Source: Pseudomonas sp. ICMP 561 (lineage in GTDB: Bacteria > Pseudomonadota > Gammaproteobacteria > Pseudomonadales > Pseudomonadaceae). Taken from it: a stretch of DNA of 64,000 bases. The first letter of the stretch is position 1; every line of letters starts with the position of its first letter. Of the stretch, positions 51,143 through 60,784 are shown in pieces. The translations under genes were made by a program, and so were the position numbers. The stretch is taken from the NCBI RefSeq assembly GCF_002699985.1, contig NZ_LKBT01000034.1, positions 124,001 through 188,000 on the forward strand, given 5' to 3'. The notes below the pieces were generated by a model that was not told the origin of the DNA, searched no databases, and saw only the letters and a program-made list of their open reading frames with translations.

Positions 51143-52510
51143 TCAGTCTTTCTTGATTTTAACCGGGCGTTTCCAGCCATCAATATTACGCTGGCGTGCG
51201 CGGGCAACAGCCAGCTGCGACTTATCCACATTCAAATTGATGGTCGAACCAGCTGCAGTATTGGAACCGTCACCTATAGCCACAGGCGCGATCAATGAGT
51301 TGTTGGACCCGATGAACACATCCTCACCAATCAAGGTTTTGTGTTTATTGACCCCGTCGTAGTTAACCGTAATGGTCCCTGCACCAATGTTGGTACGTGC
51401 GCCAATCACCGTATCACCCAGGTAAGTCAGGTGACCGGCTTTGACGCCTTCGCCCAACTGAGCATTTTTCAGCTCTACGAAGTTACCCACATGCGCTTTG
51501 GCCCCCAGCACACTGCCCGGACGCAGACGCGCGAATGGACCAGCATCACTGCCCTCGCCCATGATCGCGCCATCAATATGGCTGTTGGCTTTAATCACCA
51601 CACCTTTGCGCAAGGTGCTGTCTTTGATCACGCAGTTTGGGCCGATGATCACATCGTCTTCAATGACGACCCGACCTTCGAGGATGACGTTAACGTCGAT
51701 CAGCACATCGCGCCCTACTGTCACGTCACCGCGTACATCGAAACGAGCTGGATCGCGCAACGTTACGCCCAGCGCCATCAGGCGGCGAGCTTCGCGCAGT
51801 TGATAGTGACGCTCCAGCTCGGCGAGTTGTTTGCGGTCGTTGGCGCCCTGAACTTCCATGGCGTCGTGGGGCTGCTCAGTGGCGACCACCAGACCATCGT
51901 TGACGGCCATGGCAATCACGTCAGTCAGGTAATACTCGCCTTGAGCGTTGTTGTTAGATAGCCGTCCCAGCCAATCCGCCAGGCGCTTGCCCGGGACCGC
52001 AAGAATGCCGGTGTTGCCTTCGGTTATAGCCTTCTGGGCTTCGGTCGCATCTTTGTGTTCAACAATGGCACGTACAAGATTCTGCTCGTCACGCACGATA
52101 CGGCCGTAACCGGTTGGATCGTCGAGGTTTACGGTCAGCAGGCCCAGTTGTTCGGCAGTGACCTGTTTCAGCAAACGCTCAAGGGTTTCAACTTCAATGA
52201 GCGGTACATCGCCATAGAGGATCAGCACGGTCTCGGCGGTGAGTTCCGGCAATGCCTGAGCAACGGCGTGTCCGGTCCCCAGTTGCTTGTCCTGCATGAC
52301 GAAATTCAAATCATCGGCGGCCAGGCGCTCACGGACGATATCCGCACCATGCCCAATCACTACATGGATACGCTGCGGCGATAATTGCCGGGCGCTGTGG
52401 ATAACATGGCCGAGCATTGAATCACCGGCAACCGGATGCAAAACCTTGGGCAGTGCCGAGCGCATGCGAGTGCCTTGGCCTGCCGCGAGAATAACGATAT
52501 CGAGAGACAT
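51143..52510 (-). CDS. glmU: bifunctional UDP-N-acetylglucosamine pyrophosphorylase / glucosamine-1-P acetyltransferase
   Basis: The 455-aa enzyme makes UDP-GlcNAc in two steps. The N-terminal uridyltransferase half has 'ILAAGQGTRMRSALPKVLH', and the C-terminal acetyltransferase half is a left-handed beta helix built from hexapeptide repeats ('IGPNCVIKDSTLRKGVVIKANSHI', 'IGAGTITVNYDG'). The normal start MSLDIVI is used; a longer frame adds residues not found in the family. It lies between atpC and glmR on the same strand, separated from atpC by a terminator, so it probably has its own promoter. Confidence 0.97.
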   Translation of the reverse strand: MSLDIVILAAGQGTRMRSALPKVLHPVAGDSMLGHVIHSARQLSPQRIHVVIGHGADIVRERLAADDLNFVMQDKQLGTGHAVAQALPELTAETVLILYGDVPLIEVETLERLLKQVTAEQLGLLTVNLDDPTGYGRIVRDEQNLVRAIVEHKDATEAQKAITEGNTGILAVPGKRLADWLGRLSNNNAQGEYYLTDVIAMAVNDGLVVATEQPHDAMEVQGANDRKQLAELERHYQLREARRLMALGVTLRDPARFDVRGDVTVGRDVLIDVNVILEGRVVIEDDVIIGPNCVIKDSTLRKGVVIKANSHIDGAIMGEGSDAGPFARLRPGSVLGAKAHVGNFVELKNAQLGEGVKAGHLTYLGDTVIGARTNIGAGTITVNYDGVNKHKTLIGEDVFIGSNNSLIAPVAIGDGSNTAAGSTINLNVDKSQLAVARARQRNIDGWKRPVKIKKD

Positions 52511-52573
52511 GAGATTTCCAACTGAGGCGCGCCGCGTCACTTATCCACAAGCGTCGGCTGATCCTGAAAAAAG

Positions 52574-52602
52574 AAAAAGGGTAGCCGAGGCTACCCTTTT
52601 TC
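52574..52602 (-). terminator. terminator of the atp operon
   Basis: GGGTAGCC-GA-GGCTACCC with A-rich and T-rich flanks forms a very strong stem 25 bp beyond atpC. It reads well on the minus strand and ends the ATP synthase operon. Confidence 0.9.
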
Positions 52603-52626
52603 TCAATCGCGCAGAAGAAGACGGGG

Positions 52627-53052
52627 TTAGCCGCCGAACTTCTTGCGAATTTGCTGAACGGTACGCAGCTGGGCTGCGGCCTCGGCCAGACGAGCAGTTG
52701 CAGATCCGTAATCGAAATCTGCGCCTTTTTCGTTCAGGGCCTTCTCGGCTGCCTTTACGGCTGCCTGAGCAGAGGCTTCGTCCAGGTCATCAGCACGTTG
52801 CACAGTGTCGGCAAGCACCTTGACCATGTTCGGTTGAACCTCGAGGAAACCGCCCGAGATGTAAAACACCTCGGCTGCTCCGCCCTGCTTGATCAAGCGG
52901 ATCGGACCTGGTTTCAGATCAGTGATCAGCGGCGCGTGGCCTGGAGCGATACCAATATCACCCAGGTTGCCGTGCGCAATCACCATCTCGACCAGACCGG
53001 AGAAAATTTCCCCTTCCGCGCTGACGATATCGCAATGGACTGTTATAGCCAT
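52627..53052 (-). CDS. atpC: ATP synthase epsilon subunit
   Basis: The 141-aa protein opens AITVHCDIVSAEGEIFSG and has the beta-sandwich N-terminus ('LGDIGIAPGHAPLITDLKPG') followed by a two-helix C-terminus. It belongs to the F1 central stalk and can inhibit ATP hydrolysis by extending its helices. It is the last gene of atpIBEFHAGDC, 44 bp after atpD and just before the operon terminator. Length is normal for the family. Confidence 0.95.
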   Translation of the reverse strand: MAITVHCDIVSAEGEIFSGLVEMVIAHGNLGDIGIAPGHAPLITDLKPGPIRLIKQGGAAEVFYISGGFLEVQPNMVKVLADTVQRADDLDEASAQAAVKAAEKALNEKGADFDYGSATARLAEAAAQLRTVQQIRKKFGG

Positions 53053-53096
53053 TTGCTTGCCTCGACCTGATTAGCGCCCGTTGCCGGGCGCTGGGA

Positions 53097-54476
53097 TTAC
53101 AGTTTCTTGGCTTTCTCGATCGCTTCTTCGATGCCGCCGACCATGTAGAACGCCTGTTCTGGCAGGTGGTCGTAGTCACCGTTGAGGATGCCTTTGAAGC
53201 CAGCAATGGTGTCTTTCAGGGAAACGTATTTACCCGATGCACCAGTGAAGACTTCAGCCACGAAGAACGGTTGCGACAGGAAGCGCTGGATCTTACGAGC
53301 ACGGTTAACCAACTGTTTGTCGGTCTCCGACAGCTCGTCCATACCCAGGATCGCAATGATGTCCTTCAGTTCTTTGTAGCGCTGCAACACGTACTGAACG
53401 CCGCGAGCGGTGTCGTAGTGTTCCTGGCCGATAACGTTCGGGTCCAGCTGGCGCGAAGTCGAATCCAGTGGATCTACCGCTGGGTAGATACCCAGGGAAG
53501 CGATGTCACGGGACAGTACGACGGTTGCGTCCAAGTGGGCAAACGTGGTCGCTGGCGACGGGTCAGTCAAGTCATCCGCTGGTACGTATACGGCCTGGAT
53601 GGAAGTGATCGAACCGTTTTTGGTGGAAGTGATGCGCTCTTGCAGAGTGCCCATCTCTTCAGCCAGGGTCGGCTGGTAACCTACTGCGGAAGGCATACGG
53701 CCCAGCAGTGCGGATACTTCAGTACCGGCCAGTGTGTAACGGTAGATGTTGTCGACGAACAGCAGAACGTCGTTACCTTCGTCACGGAATTTCTCGGCCA
53801 TGGTCAGGCCGGTCAGTGCTACGCGCAGACGGTTACCCGGCGGCTCGTTCATCTGACCGTAAACCAGTGCCACTTTGTCCAGAACGTTGGAATCCTTCAT
53901 CTCGTGGTAGAAGTCGTTACCCTCACGAGTACGCTCACCCACACCGGCGAACACGGAATAACCGCTGTGCTCGATGGCGATGTTACGGATCAGTTCCATC
54001 ATGTTTACGGTTTTGCCTACACCGGCACCACCGAACAGACCGACTTTACCACCCTTGGCGAACGGGCAAACCAGGTCGATAACCTTGATGCCTGTTTCCA
54101 GCAGATCGTTGCCACCAGCCTGTTCAGCGAAGGACGGCGCAGGACGGTGAATGCCCCAGCGTTCTTCGGTGTCGATCGGGCCAGCTTCGTCGATCGGGTT
54201 GCCCAGCACGTCCATGATCCGGCCCAGAGTCGCTTTACCGACCGGTACGGAGATGGCTTTGCCAGAGTCTGAAACTTCCAGACCACGCTTCAAGCCCTCG
54301 GTGGAGCCCATCGCAATGGTACGAACCACGCCGTCGCCCAGCTGCTGCTGAACTTCCAGAGTGGTCCCTGCCGCGCTTTTGACTTCCAGCGCGTTGTAGA
54401 TACTCGGTACGCTATCGCGTGGGAATTCCACGTCGATCACGGCGCCGATGATTTGAACGATACGTCCGCTACTCAT
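53097..54476 (-). CDS. atpD: ATP synthase beta subunit
   Basis: The 459-aa catalytic subunit has Walker A 'GGAGVGKTVNMMELIRN' near residue 150, the 'GERTREGNDFYHEM' loop with the catalytic Glu, and 'ALLGRMPSAVGYQPTLAEEMG'. Three copies alternate with alpha in the F1 head and make ATP from ADP and phosphate. The start is MSSGRIVQIIGAVIDVEFP, exactly family-like. It is 27 bp after atpG in the operon. Confidence 0.98.
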   Translation of the reverse strand: MSSGRIVQIIGAVIDVEFPRDSVPSIYNALEVKSAAGTTLEVQQQLGDGVVRTIAMGSTEGLKRGLEVSDSGKAISVPVGKATLGRIMDVLGNPIDEAGPIDTEERWGIHRPAPSFAEQAGGNDLLETGIKVIDLVCPFAKGGKVGLFGGAGVGKTVNMMELIRNIAIEHSGYSVFAGVGERTREGNDFYHEMKDSNVLDKVALVYGQMNEPPGNRLRVALTGLTMAEKFRDEGNDVLLFVDNIYRYTLAGTEVSALLGRMPSAVGYQPTLAEEMGTLQERITSTKNGSITSIQAVYVPADDLTDPSPATTFAHLDATVVLSRDIASLGIYPAVDPLDSTSRQLDPNVIGQEHYDTARGVQYVLQRYKELKDIIAILGMDELSETDKQLVNRARKIQRFLSQPFFVAEVFTGASGKYVSLKDTIAGFKGILNGDYDHLPEQAFYMVGGIEEAIEKAKKL

Positions 54477-54503
54477 TAGCTGGTTCCTCTAATATTTGAA
54501 CCG

Positions 54504-55364
54504 TTAAACCGCGGCAGCGCCGCCGACGATTTCCGAGATCTCTTGGGTGATCGCTGCCTGACGCGCCTTGTTGTAGATCAGCTGCAAATCACTGATCAAA
54601 TCACCGGCGTTGTCTGTGGCGTTCTTCATCGCGATCATCCGCGCTGCTTGTTCAGCTGCGTTGTTCTCGACCACCGCCTGGTACACCTGCGACTCAACGT
54701 AGCGAACCATCAAGCCGTCAAGCAGCTCTTTGGCATCGGGTTCGTAGAGATAGTCCCAGTGGTGCTTGAGTTTCTGATCCGGGGTCGCCACCAGCGGAAT
54801 CAATTGCTCCACCGTTGGCTGCTGGGTCATGGTGTTGATGAACTTGTTGGATACCACGGACAGGCGATCAATACGGCCATCCAGGTAGGCATCCAGCATC
54901 ACCTTGACGCTGCCGATCAAATCATTGATCGACGGCTCTTCGCCCAAGTGGCTGATCGCAGCGACGACGTTACCGCCGAAGTTGCGGAAGAATGCCGCAC
55001 CTTTGCTGCCAACCACGCACAAATCGATCTCTACGCCGTTTTCACGGTTTACCGCCATGTCCTTGACCAGAGCCTTGAACAGGTTGGTATTCAAGCCACC
55101 GCACAGACCACGGTCACTGCTCACTACGACATAACCAACACGCTTTACAGCGCGCTCGACCATGAACGGGTGGCGGTATTCCGGGTTAGCGTTGGCCAGA
55201 TGACCAATCACCTGGCGGATGCGCTCCGCGTAAGGACGGCTAGCAGCCATGCGCATTTGAGCCTTGCGCATTTTGCTGACCGCCACTTTTTCCATGGCGC
55301 TGGTGATCTTTTGCGTGCTTTTGATGCTCGCAATCTTGCTGCGAATCTCTTTTGCGCCTGCCAT
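54504..55364 (-). CDS. atpG: ATP synthase gamma subunit
   Basis: The 286-aa protein opens MAGAKEIRSKIASIKSTQKI, the conserved N-terminal coiled coil that rotates inside the alpha-beta ring, and ends 'ISEIVGGAAAV', the matching C-terminal helix. The middle 'SSDRGLCGGLN' is invariant in gamma subunits. It transmits rotation from the c ring to F1. It lies between atpA and atpD with short gaps. Confidence 0.97.
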   Translation of the reverse strand: MAGAKEIRSKIASIKSTQKITSAMEKVAVSKMRKAQMRMAASRPYAERIRQVIGHLANANPEYRHPFMVERAVKRVGYVVVSSDRGLCGGLNTNLFKALVKDMAVNRENGVEIDLCVVGSKGAAFFRNFGGNVVAAISHLGEEPSINDLIGSVKVMLDAYLDGRIDRLSVVSNKFINTMTQQPTVEQLIPLVATPDQKLKHHWDYLYEPDAKELLDGLMVRYVESQVYQAVVENNAAEQAARMIAMKNATDNAGDLISDLQLIYNKARQAAITQEISEIVGGAAAV

Positions 55365-55414
55365 GTAACACCTATCAGGTTAGCAAGCGGGAGCCTTTCG
55401 GCCCCCGCTGCGGC

Positions 55415-56959
55415 TTACCAGGTTTGGGTGGCCTTGAACTTCTCGATACCGGCTTTCATGCCAGCGTCGATTTCGTCATTGAAGTCACCCTTCACGTTGA
55501 TCTTCGCCATCAAATCGGCGTGATCGCGGTTGAAGTAAGCAATCAGCGCTTGTTCAAAGCTGCCAATCTTGGCGATTTCGATGTCGGTCAGGAACCCACG
55601 CTCAGCGGCATACAGCGACAGCGCCATGTCAGCAATCGACATTGGTGCGTATTGCTTCTGCTTCATCAGCTCGGTAACGCGCTGACCATGCTCAAGTTGC
55701 TTACGGGTCGCTTCGTCCAGGTCAGAAGCAAACTGGGCAAATGCTGCCAGTTCACGGTACTGAGCCAGAGCGGTACGGATACCACCGGAGAGCTTCTTGA
55801 TGATCTTGGTCTGAGCGGCACCACCCACACGGGATACCGAAACACCGGCGTTCACAGCTGGACGGATGCCAGAGTTGAACATGGCCGATTCCAGGAAGAT
55901 CTGACCGTCGGTGATGGAAATCACGTTGGTCGGAACGAACGCGGAAACGTCGCCAGCCTGGGTTTCGATGATCGGCAATGCGGTCAGGGAACCGGTTTTG
56001 CCGGTCACTGCGCCTTTGGTGAACTTCTCTACGTACTCTTCGGAAACACGCGATGCGCGCTCCAGCAGACGGGAGTGGAGATAGAACACGTCGCCTGGGT
56101 AAGCTTCACGGCCTGGTGGACGGCGCAGCAGCAGGGAAATCTGGCGGTAAGCCACTGCTTGCTTGGACAGATCGTCATAAACGATCAGCGCGTCTTCACC
56201 GCGGTCGCGGAAGAATTCACCCATGGTGCAACCCGAGTACGGTGCAAGGAATTGCAGCGCAGCGGATTCAGAAGCACTTGCAGCCACGACGATGGTGTTA
56301 GCCAGTGCGCCGTTTTCTTCGAGCTTGCGAACAACGTTGGCGATGGTCGATTGTTTCTGACCGATTGCTACGTATACGCAGAAGATGCCGCTGTCTTTCT
56401 GGTTGATGATTGCGTCGATGGCCAGAGCGGTTTTACCGATCTGACGGTCACCGATGATCAGCTCACGCTGGCCACGGCCGACAGGAATCATGGCATCGAC
56501 AGCCTTGTAGCCAGTCTGTACAGGCTGGTCTACCGACTTACGCCAGATCACGCCTGGAGCAACTTTCTCGACCGCATCGGTCTCGGTGTTGTTCAGCGGA
56601 CCTTTGCCGTCAACTGGGTTACCCAGTGCGTCGACTACGCGACCCAGCAGTTCCTTACCAACCGGAACTTCGAGGATGCGGCCAGTGCACTTGGCGCTCA
56701 TGCCTTCAGCCAGAGTCGTGTAAGCGCCCAGTACCACAGCACCTACAGAGTCTTGCTCAAGGTTCAGCGCCATACCGTAGACGCCGCCCGGAAACTCGAT
56801 CATCTCGCCGTACATTACGTCGGCCAGACCGTGAATCCGCACGATGCCGTCAGATACGCTGACGACAGTGCCTTCGTTACGGGCTTGGGAGGTTACATCG
56901 AGCTTGTCGATGCGACCCTTGATGATTTCACTTATTTCGGAAGGATTGAGTTGCTGCAT
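55415..56959 (-). CDS. atpA: ATP synthase alpha subunit
   Basis: The 514-aa non-catalytic nucleotide-binding subunit has Walker A 'GDRQIGKTALAIDAI' near residue 170, the family block 'YVAIGQKQSTIANVVRKLE' and 'LARPPGREAYPGD'-type sequence near the middle. It starts MQQLNPSEISEIIKGRIDKL. Three copies build the F1 hexamer with beta. It is 21 bp after atpH. No deviations from the family are seen. Confidence 0.98.
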   Translation of the reverse strand: MQQLNPSEISEIIKGRIDKLDVTSQARNEGTVVSVSDGIVRIHGLADVMYGEMIEFPGGVYGMALNLEQDSVGAVVLGAYTTLAEGMSAKCTGRILEVPVGKELLGRVVDALGNPVDGKGPLNNTETDAVEKVAPGVIWRKSVDQPVQTGYKAVDAMIPVGRGQRELIIGDRQIGKTALAIDAIINQKDSGIFCVYVAIGQKQSTIANVVRKLEENGALANTIVVAASASESAALQFLAPYSGCTMGEFFRDRGEDALIVYDDLSKQAVAYRQISLLLRRPPGREAYPGDVFYLHSRLLERASRVSEEYVEKFTKGAVTGKTGSLTALPIIETQAGDVSAFVPTNVISITDGQIFLESAMFNSGIRPAVNAGVSVSRVGGAAQTKIIKKLSGGIRTALAQYRELAAFAQFASDLDEATRKQLEHGQRVTELMKQKQYAPMSIADMALSLYAAERGFLTDIEIAKIGSFEQALIAYFNRDHADLMAKINVKGDFNDEIDAGMKAGIEKFKATQTW

Positions 56960-56980
56960 TGCTCTGCTGCCCCTTCAAAC

Positions 56981-57517
56981 TCAAGATTTCAATGCTTCGG
57001 CTAGTTGCGCGAGTTTGCCGCGAACTGAGCCATCGATAACCAGGTCGCCGGCTCGGATTACGACACCACCGATAAGGGTGGCATCCTCCGCAGCATGCAG
57101 GCGCACTTCCCGGCCGAGCCGTGCACTGAGAACCTTGGCGAGTTTGTCTTGCTGTTCTTGGTTCAATGCAAAAGCACTGGTGACATCCACATCGACCGAT
57201 TTTTCCTGCTCGGCCTTGTACAGGTCGAACAGTTCGGCGATCTCCGGCAGAAGCGGGAGACGGTCGTTTTCAGCAACGACGTGGATGAAATTCTGTGCCT
57301 TGGCATCGAACTTGTCGCCACACACTTCAATAAAAGTGGTGGCCTTGTCTGCGCTCGTCAGTCGCGGGGCCTTGAGTACGCGCTGCATGGTGTCATCTTG
57401 CGACACCGCTGCAGCCAGGCCGAGCATGGCTGACCAATTGGCCAGTTGCTGGTGGGCCTGGGCGTGCTCGAAGGCTGCCTTAGCGTAAGGTCGGGCCAAC
57501 GTGGTCAGTTCTGCCAT
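56981..57517 (-). CDS. atpH: ATP synthase delta subunit
   Basis: The 178-aa protein begins MAELTTLARPYAKAAFEHAQ, the standard opening of bacterial delta subunits, and ends with a beta-alpha domain ('DATLIGGVVIRAGDLVIDGSVRGKLAQLAEAL'). It clamps the F1 head to the b stalk of F0. It starts 12 bp after atpF. Confidence 0.97.
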   Translation of the reverse strand: MAELTTLARPYAKAAFEHAQAHQQLANWSAMLGLAAAVSQDDTMQRVLKAPRLTSADKATTFIEVCGDKFDAKAQNFIHVVAENDRLPLLPEIAELFDLYKAEQEKSVDVDVTSAFALNQEQQDKLAKVLSARLGREVRLHAAEDATLIGGVVIRAGDLVIDGSVRGKLAQLAEALKS

Positions 57518-57529
57518 GATCGCCCTCGC

Positions 57530-58000
57530 TTAAATTTCAGCAGCCAGTTTGTTAACCAGCTCCGCGTGCGCGTTTTGATCGATTGTGGCACCCAGGATCT
57601 TCTCAGCACCGCCGACCGCCAGGCTACCCAATTGGGCGCGCAGCGCGTCTTTGACACCGTTCAGTTCCTGTTCGATCTCGGCCTGAGCCTGAGCCTTCAC
57701 ACGGTCAGCTTCGACACGGGCCTGTTCACGGGCTTCGTCGACAATCTGAGTACCGCGTTTCTTGGCTTGCTCAATGATCTCGGCTGCCTGAGTTTTAGCT
57801 TCACGCAGTTGATGACCCACTTTCTCTTGGGCCAACTCCAGGTCGCGAGCTGCTCGGCTGGCAGCGTCCAGTCCATCAGCGATCTTCTTCTGACGTTCGT
57901 GCAAAGCCGCAATGACCGGAGGCCAAACGTACTTCATGCAGAACAGCACAAAAATGAAGAACGCAACGGACTGACCAATCAGGGTTGCATTAATGTTCAC
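57530..58000 (-). CDS. atpF: ATP synthase b subunit
   Basis: The 156-aa protein has a single N-terminal membrane helix ('INATLIGQSVAFFIFVLFCMKYVWPP') and a long charged helix that dimerises as the peripheral stalk. Length and layout are typical. It lies between atpE and atpH and joins F0 to the delta subunit. Confidence 0.97.
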   Translation of the reverse strand: MNINATLIGQSVAFFIFVLFCMKYVWPPVIAALHERQKKIADGLDAASRAARDLELAQEKVGHQLREAKTQAAEIIEQAKKRGTQIVDEAREQARVEADRVKAQAQAEIEQELNGVKDALRAQLGSLAVGGAEKILGATIDQNAHAELVNKLAAEI

Positions 58001-58057
58001 GCCAACACCTCGCTCGTTCGTTGTCCATCACACCAATCACCTCGAAAAATCGAGAGA

Positions 58058-58315
58058 TTAGCCAGCGAGTTGACCAACGAAGGGGTTCGCAAAGGTGAAG
58101 AACAGAGCGATACCAACACCGATCATGGTTACGGCGTCGAGCAGACCGGCAACGATGAACATTTTAACCTGCAGCATTGGAACCATTTCTGGCTGGCGAG
58201 CTGCGCCTTCCAGGAATTTGCCGCCCAACAGGCCGAAGCCGATTGCAGTACCCAGTGCGCCCAGGCCGATCAACAGTGCAACAGCGATAGCGGTTAGACC
58301 AACTACAGTTTCCAT
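58058..58315 (-). CDS. atpE: ATP synthase c subunit
   Basis: The 85-aa proteolipid forms a hairpin of two membrane helices with the polar loop 'ARQPEM' at residues 39-44 and the proton-carrying Asp60 in '[10 protein letters not shown]'. It builds the rotating ring of F0. The essential carboxylate is an Asp, consistent with proton rather than sodium coupling, though other positions would be needed to be sure. Confidence 0.97.
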
Positions 58316-58462
58316 CTTTCCTCCCGACTTTTACGTCGTATTGGTTAGGTTTTCTTAGATTAAAGCGGTAAAACAAATCGTTTTACATCAGCCCTTGCGG
58401 TTCCCCGCTTGCGGCCTCCTCTCGCCGAAGCGAGAGGTACATCCAGACGCGCCAGGCGAGTC

Positions 58463-59332
58463 TTAATGGTTATCTTCGTGAGCCATCGACAGATACACGA
58501 TGGTCAGCATCATGAAGATGAACGCCTGCAAGGTGATGATCAGGATGTGGAATACAGCCCACGCCCATTGCAGTACCACGCCCAGGCCGCTAAGCCAGAG
58601 CAGGCCGCTGCCGAACATGACGGCGATCAGGATAAACACCAGCTCGCCAGCGTACATGTTGCCGAACAGACGCAGTGCCAACGAAATTGGTTTGGCAATC
58701 AGAGTCACGAATTCAAGCAGGAAGTTCACCGGAATCAACAGCGCCTGAACAAAAATGTTCTTGCTGCCGAACGGGTGCAGGGTCAGTTCGCCGATAAAAC
58801 CGCCGATACCCTTGACCTTGATGCTATAGAAAATGATCAGCGCGAAGACCGACAGAGCCATGCCAAGCGTGGCGTTAGGGTCAGTCGTCGAAACAGCGCG
58901 GAAAGGAATGTGCGAATCGCCTGAAATCAGGATCGCCAACTGAGGAATCCAGTCAACTGGAACCAGGTCGACGGCGTTCATCAGGAACACCCAGACGAAA
59001 ATGGTCAGCGCCAACGGTGCAATCACCGGGCTACGACCGTGGAAGCTGTCCTTCACGCTACCGTCTACGAAGTCGACCAGCACTTCAACGAAGTTCTGCA
59101 GCGCGCCTGGTTGCCCGGAAGTTGCCTTCTTGGCCGCCATGCGGAAAATCAGAACGAAAATCAGGCCCAGGGCAACAGACCAGCCGAGAGTATCGACGTG
59201 GAAAGCCCAAAAGCCCATTTCCTTCGCTTCTGCAGCGGTGTGGGCAAAACCCCAGCCGCCATCCGGTAGCTGACCGAAGGTCAGGTTCTGCAAGTGGTGC
59301 TGGATATAGCCCGAAGCTGTTTGCTCTGCCAT
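58463..59332 (-). CDS. atpB: ATP synthase a subunit
   Basis: The 289-aa protein has five to six membrane helices and the essential Arg in the helix 'FVTLIAKPISLALRLFGNMYAGELVF', together with 'VFLMNAVDLVPVDWIP'. It forms the proton half-channels beside the c ring. It follows atpI by 16 bp and precedes atpE by ~150 bp, the latter gap carrying only a leader and hairpin-like sequence. Confidence 0.97.
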   Translation of the reverse strand: MAEQTASGYIQHHLQNLTFGQLPDGGWGFAHTAAEAKEMGFWAFHVDTLGWSVALGLIFVLIFRMAAKKATSGQPGALQNFVEVLVDFVDGSVKDSFHGRSPVIAPLALTIFVWVFLMNAVDLVPVDWIPQLAILISGDSHIPFRAVSTTDPNATLGMALSVFALIIFYSIKVKGIGGFIGELTLHPFGSKNIFVQALLIPVNFLLEFVTLIAKPISLALRLFGNMYAGELVFILIAVMFGSGLLWLSGLGVVLQWAWAVFHILIITLQAFIFMMLTIVYLSMAHEDNH

Positions 59333-59348
59333 GTTTGCCTCAAACGCC

Positions 59349-59756
59349 CTAAGGTCTCGAAAGTCTTGTTCTCATCAGCAGGGGAGCGAACCAATTGACC
59401 ACCTGGATCAACATGAACACGCCGAATACCGCAATCGGCGCCAATGGCTTCACACCTGCAAAGGTCAGTGCAAAAAGCACTGCCGTAAAAATCAGCTTGC
59501 CCGCCTCGCCGGCATAAAATGACCGGACTATGGCTTGCGCTGCTCTAGCCCCGGAAAACCGGAAAGCCTTGTGAGCAAAATACAAATTGGGCAGCCAGGC
59601 TATCAGGCCTCCGCACAGCCCTGAATATCCGGCTACGACTCCGTGCCACTGCCACAGCACCAGGGCTGCCAGCAGCAGGACAATAAATTGAGCCAGCAGT
59701 ACCGGGAAAACCGCCAGTCGATGGAACGGCAAGCGGTTTGGCATGCGTGTCTCCAT
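59349..59756 (-). CDS. atpI: ATP synthase assembly protein I
   Basis: The 135-aa protein has four membrane helices and the layout of AtpI ('MPNRLPFHRLAVFPVLLAQF' after a short start, then 'YSGLCGGLIAWLPNLYFAHKAFR', 'SFYAGEAGKLIFTAVLFALTF'). AtpI assists c-ring assembly and magnesium handling in some bacteria. The start METRMPNRL is chosen over a frame beginning 12 codons upstream because it matches family length. It is the first gene of the atp operon. Confidence 0.93.
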   Translation of the reverse strand: METRMPNRLPFHRLAVFPVLLAQFIVLLLAALVLWQWHGVVAGYSGLCGGLIAWLPNLYFAHKAFRFSGARAAQAIVRSFYAGEAGKLIFTAVLFALTFAGVKPLAPIAVFGVFMLIQVVNWFAPLLMRTRLSRP

Positions 59757-59902
59757 CACTCCTGCTCCTCGTGCGTCGGCCGCCAAAATCAATAACTTGG
59801 CATAATTTGTGCCGACAAAATGCGCGCAGAGTATAGGGGCGGTTCAGCCCCTATTCAACCTTCAGGTAGTGATTTCCGACTACACGCTACAGTGCAATTG
59901 TT
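59757..59902 (-). promoter_or_regulatory. atp operon leader with hairpin and probable promoter
   Basis: Between parB and atpI a perfect stem ATAGGGGC-GGTTCA-GCCCCTAT (59833-59854) is followed, on the minus strand, by TTGTCGGCACAAATTATGCC, which contains plausible -35/-10-like elements before atpI. The stem may reduce read-through from parB. Exact promoter position is a guess. Confidence 0.4.
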
Positions 59903-60775
59903 TCAGCGGATGTGGGCGAGCACACCCTGAAGCTCATCCAGCGAGTTATAACGGATCACCAACTGCCCCTTGCCCTTCTGCCCGTGCCGGATTTGCACCG
60001 CAGAGCCCAGCCGCTCGGCCAGACGCTGTTCGAGGCGGCTGATATCCGGATCGGTCTTGACCGGCTCGGCAGCTGCCGGTTTTCCACTCAACCACTGGCG
60101 TACGAGCGCTTCTGTCTGGCGAACCGTCAGACCACGTGCGACAACATGTCGCGCCCCTTCGACCTGCTGATCTTCGGGCAAACCGAGCAACGCTCGAGCA
60201 TGACCCATTTCCAGGTCGCCGTGGGAAAGCATCGTTTTGATCACATCCGGTAGCGCAATCAGGCGCAGCAGGTTAGCAACGCTGACCCGCGACTTGCCGA
60301 CCGCGTCGGCCACTTGCTGCTGGGTGAGCTGAAACTCATGCTGCAGACGCTGCAAAGCCACTGCTTCTTCAATGGGATTAAGGTCTTCGCGCTGAATGTT
60401 CTCGATCAACGCCATGGCGATAGCGGTTTCATCCGGCACATCGCGCACCATCGCCGGGATGGTTTCCATCGCTGCTTGCTGGCTTGCACGCCAGCGACGT
60501 TCGCCAGCGATGATTTCGAAACGGTTATCGCCAATCGGACGCACCACAATCGGCTGCATCACGCCCTGGGCCTTGATCGATTGGGCGAGCTCTTCGAGCG
60601 CCTGAGGATCCATGTCGCGACGTGGCTGGTACTTGCCGCGCTGAATCAGATCCAGCGGGATGTGCTGCAGCTCACGCTGGTCGGCCTTGACGGCTTGTTC
60701 TTCGAGGGAGCTGACGGTTGGACTGCTCAGAAGTGCGTCCAGCCCACGTCCGAGACCTCTTTTCTTGACGGCCAT
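59903..60775 (-). CDS. parB: chromosome partitioning protein ParB
   Basis: The 290-aa protein has the ParB layout: N-terminal 'KKRGLGRGLDALL' that stimulates ParA, the CTP-binding ParB/Srx domain ('PRRDMDPQALEELAQSIK', 'IIAGERRWRA', 'IENIQREDLNPIEEA'), a helix-turn-helix ('TQQQVADAVGKSRVSVANLLRLIALP') for parS, and a C-terminal dimer domain. It spreads around parS near oriC and segregates the origin with ParA. It is 9 bp downstream of parA. No palindromic parS site was found in this window. Confidence 0.97.
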   Translation of the reverse strand: MAVKKRGLGRGLDALLSSPTVSSLEEQAVKADQRELQHIPLDLIQRGKYQPRRDMDPQALEELAQSIKAQGVMQPIVVRPIGDNRFEIIAGERRWRASQQAAMETIPAMVRDVPDETAIAMALIENIQREDLNPIEEAVALQRLQHEFQLTQQQVADAVGKSRVSVANLLRLIALPDVIKTMLSHGDLEMGHARALLGLPEDQQVEGARHVVARGLTVRQTEALVRQWLSGKPAAAEPVKTDPDISRLEQRLAERLGSAVQIRHGQKGKGQLVIRYNSLDELQGVLAHIR

Positions 60776-60784
60776 GGGGTTTCC

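Noticed and set aside
53166..57004. Long plus-strand frames opposite the atp genes
   Set aside because: They lie wholly inside well-identified ATP synthase genes and have no protein family texture.
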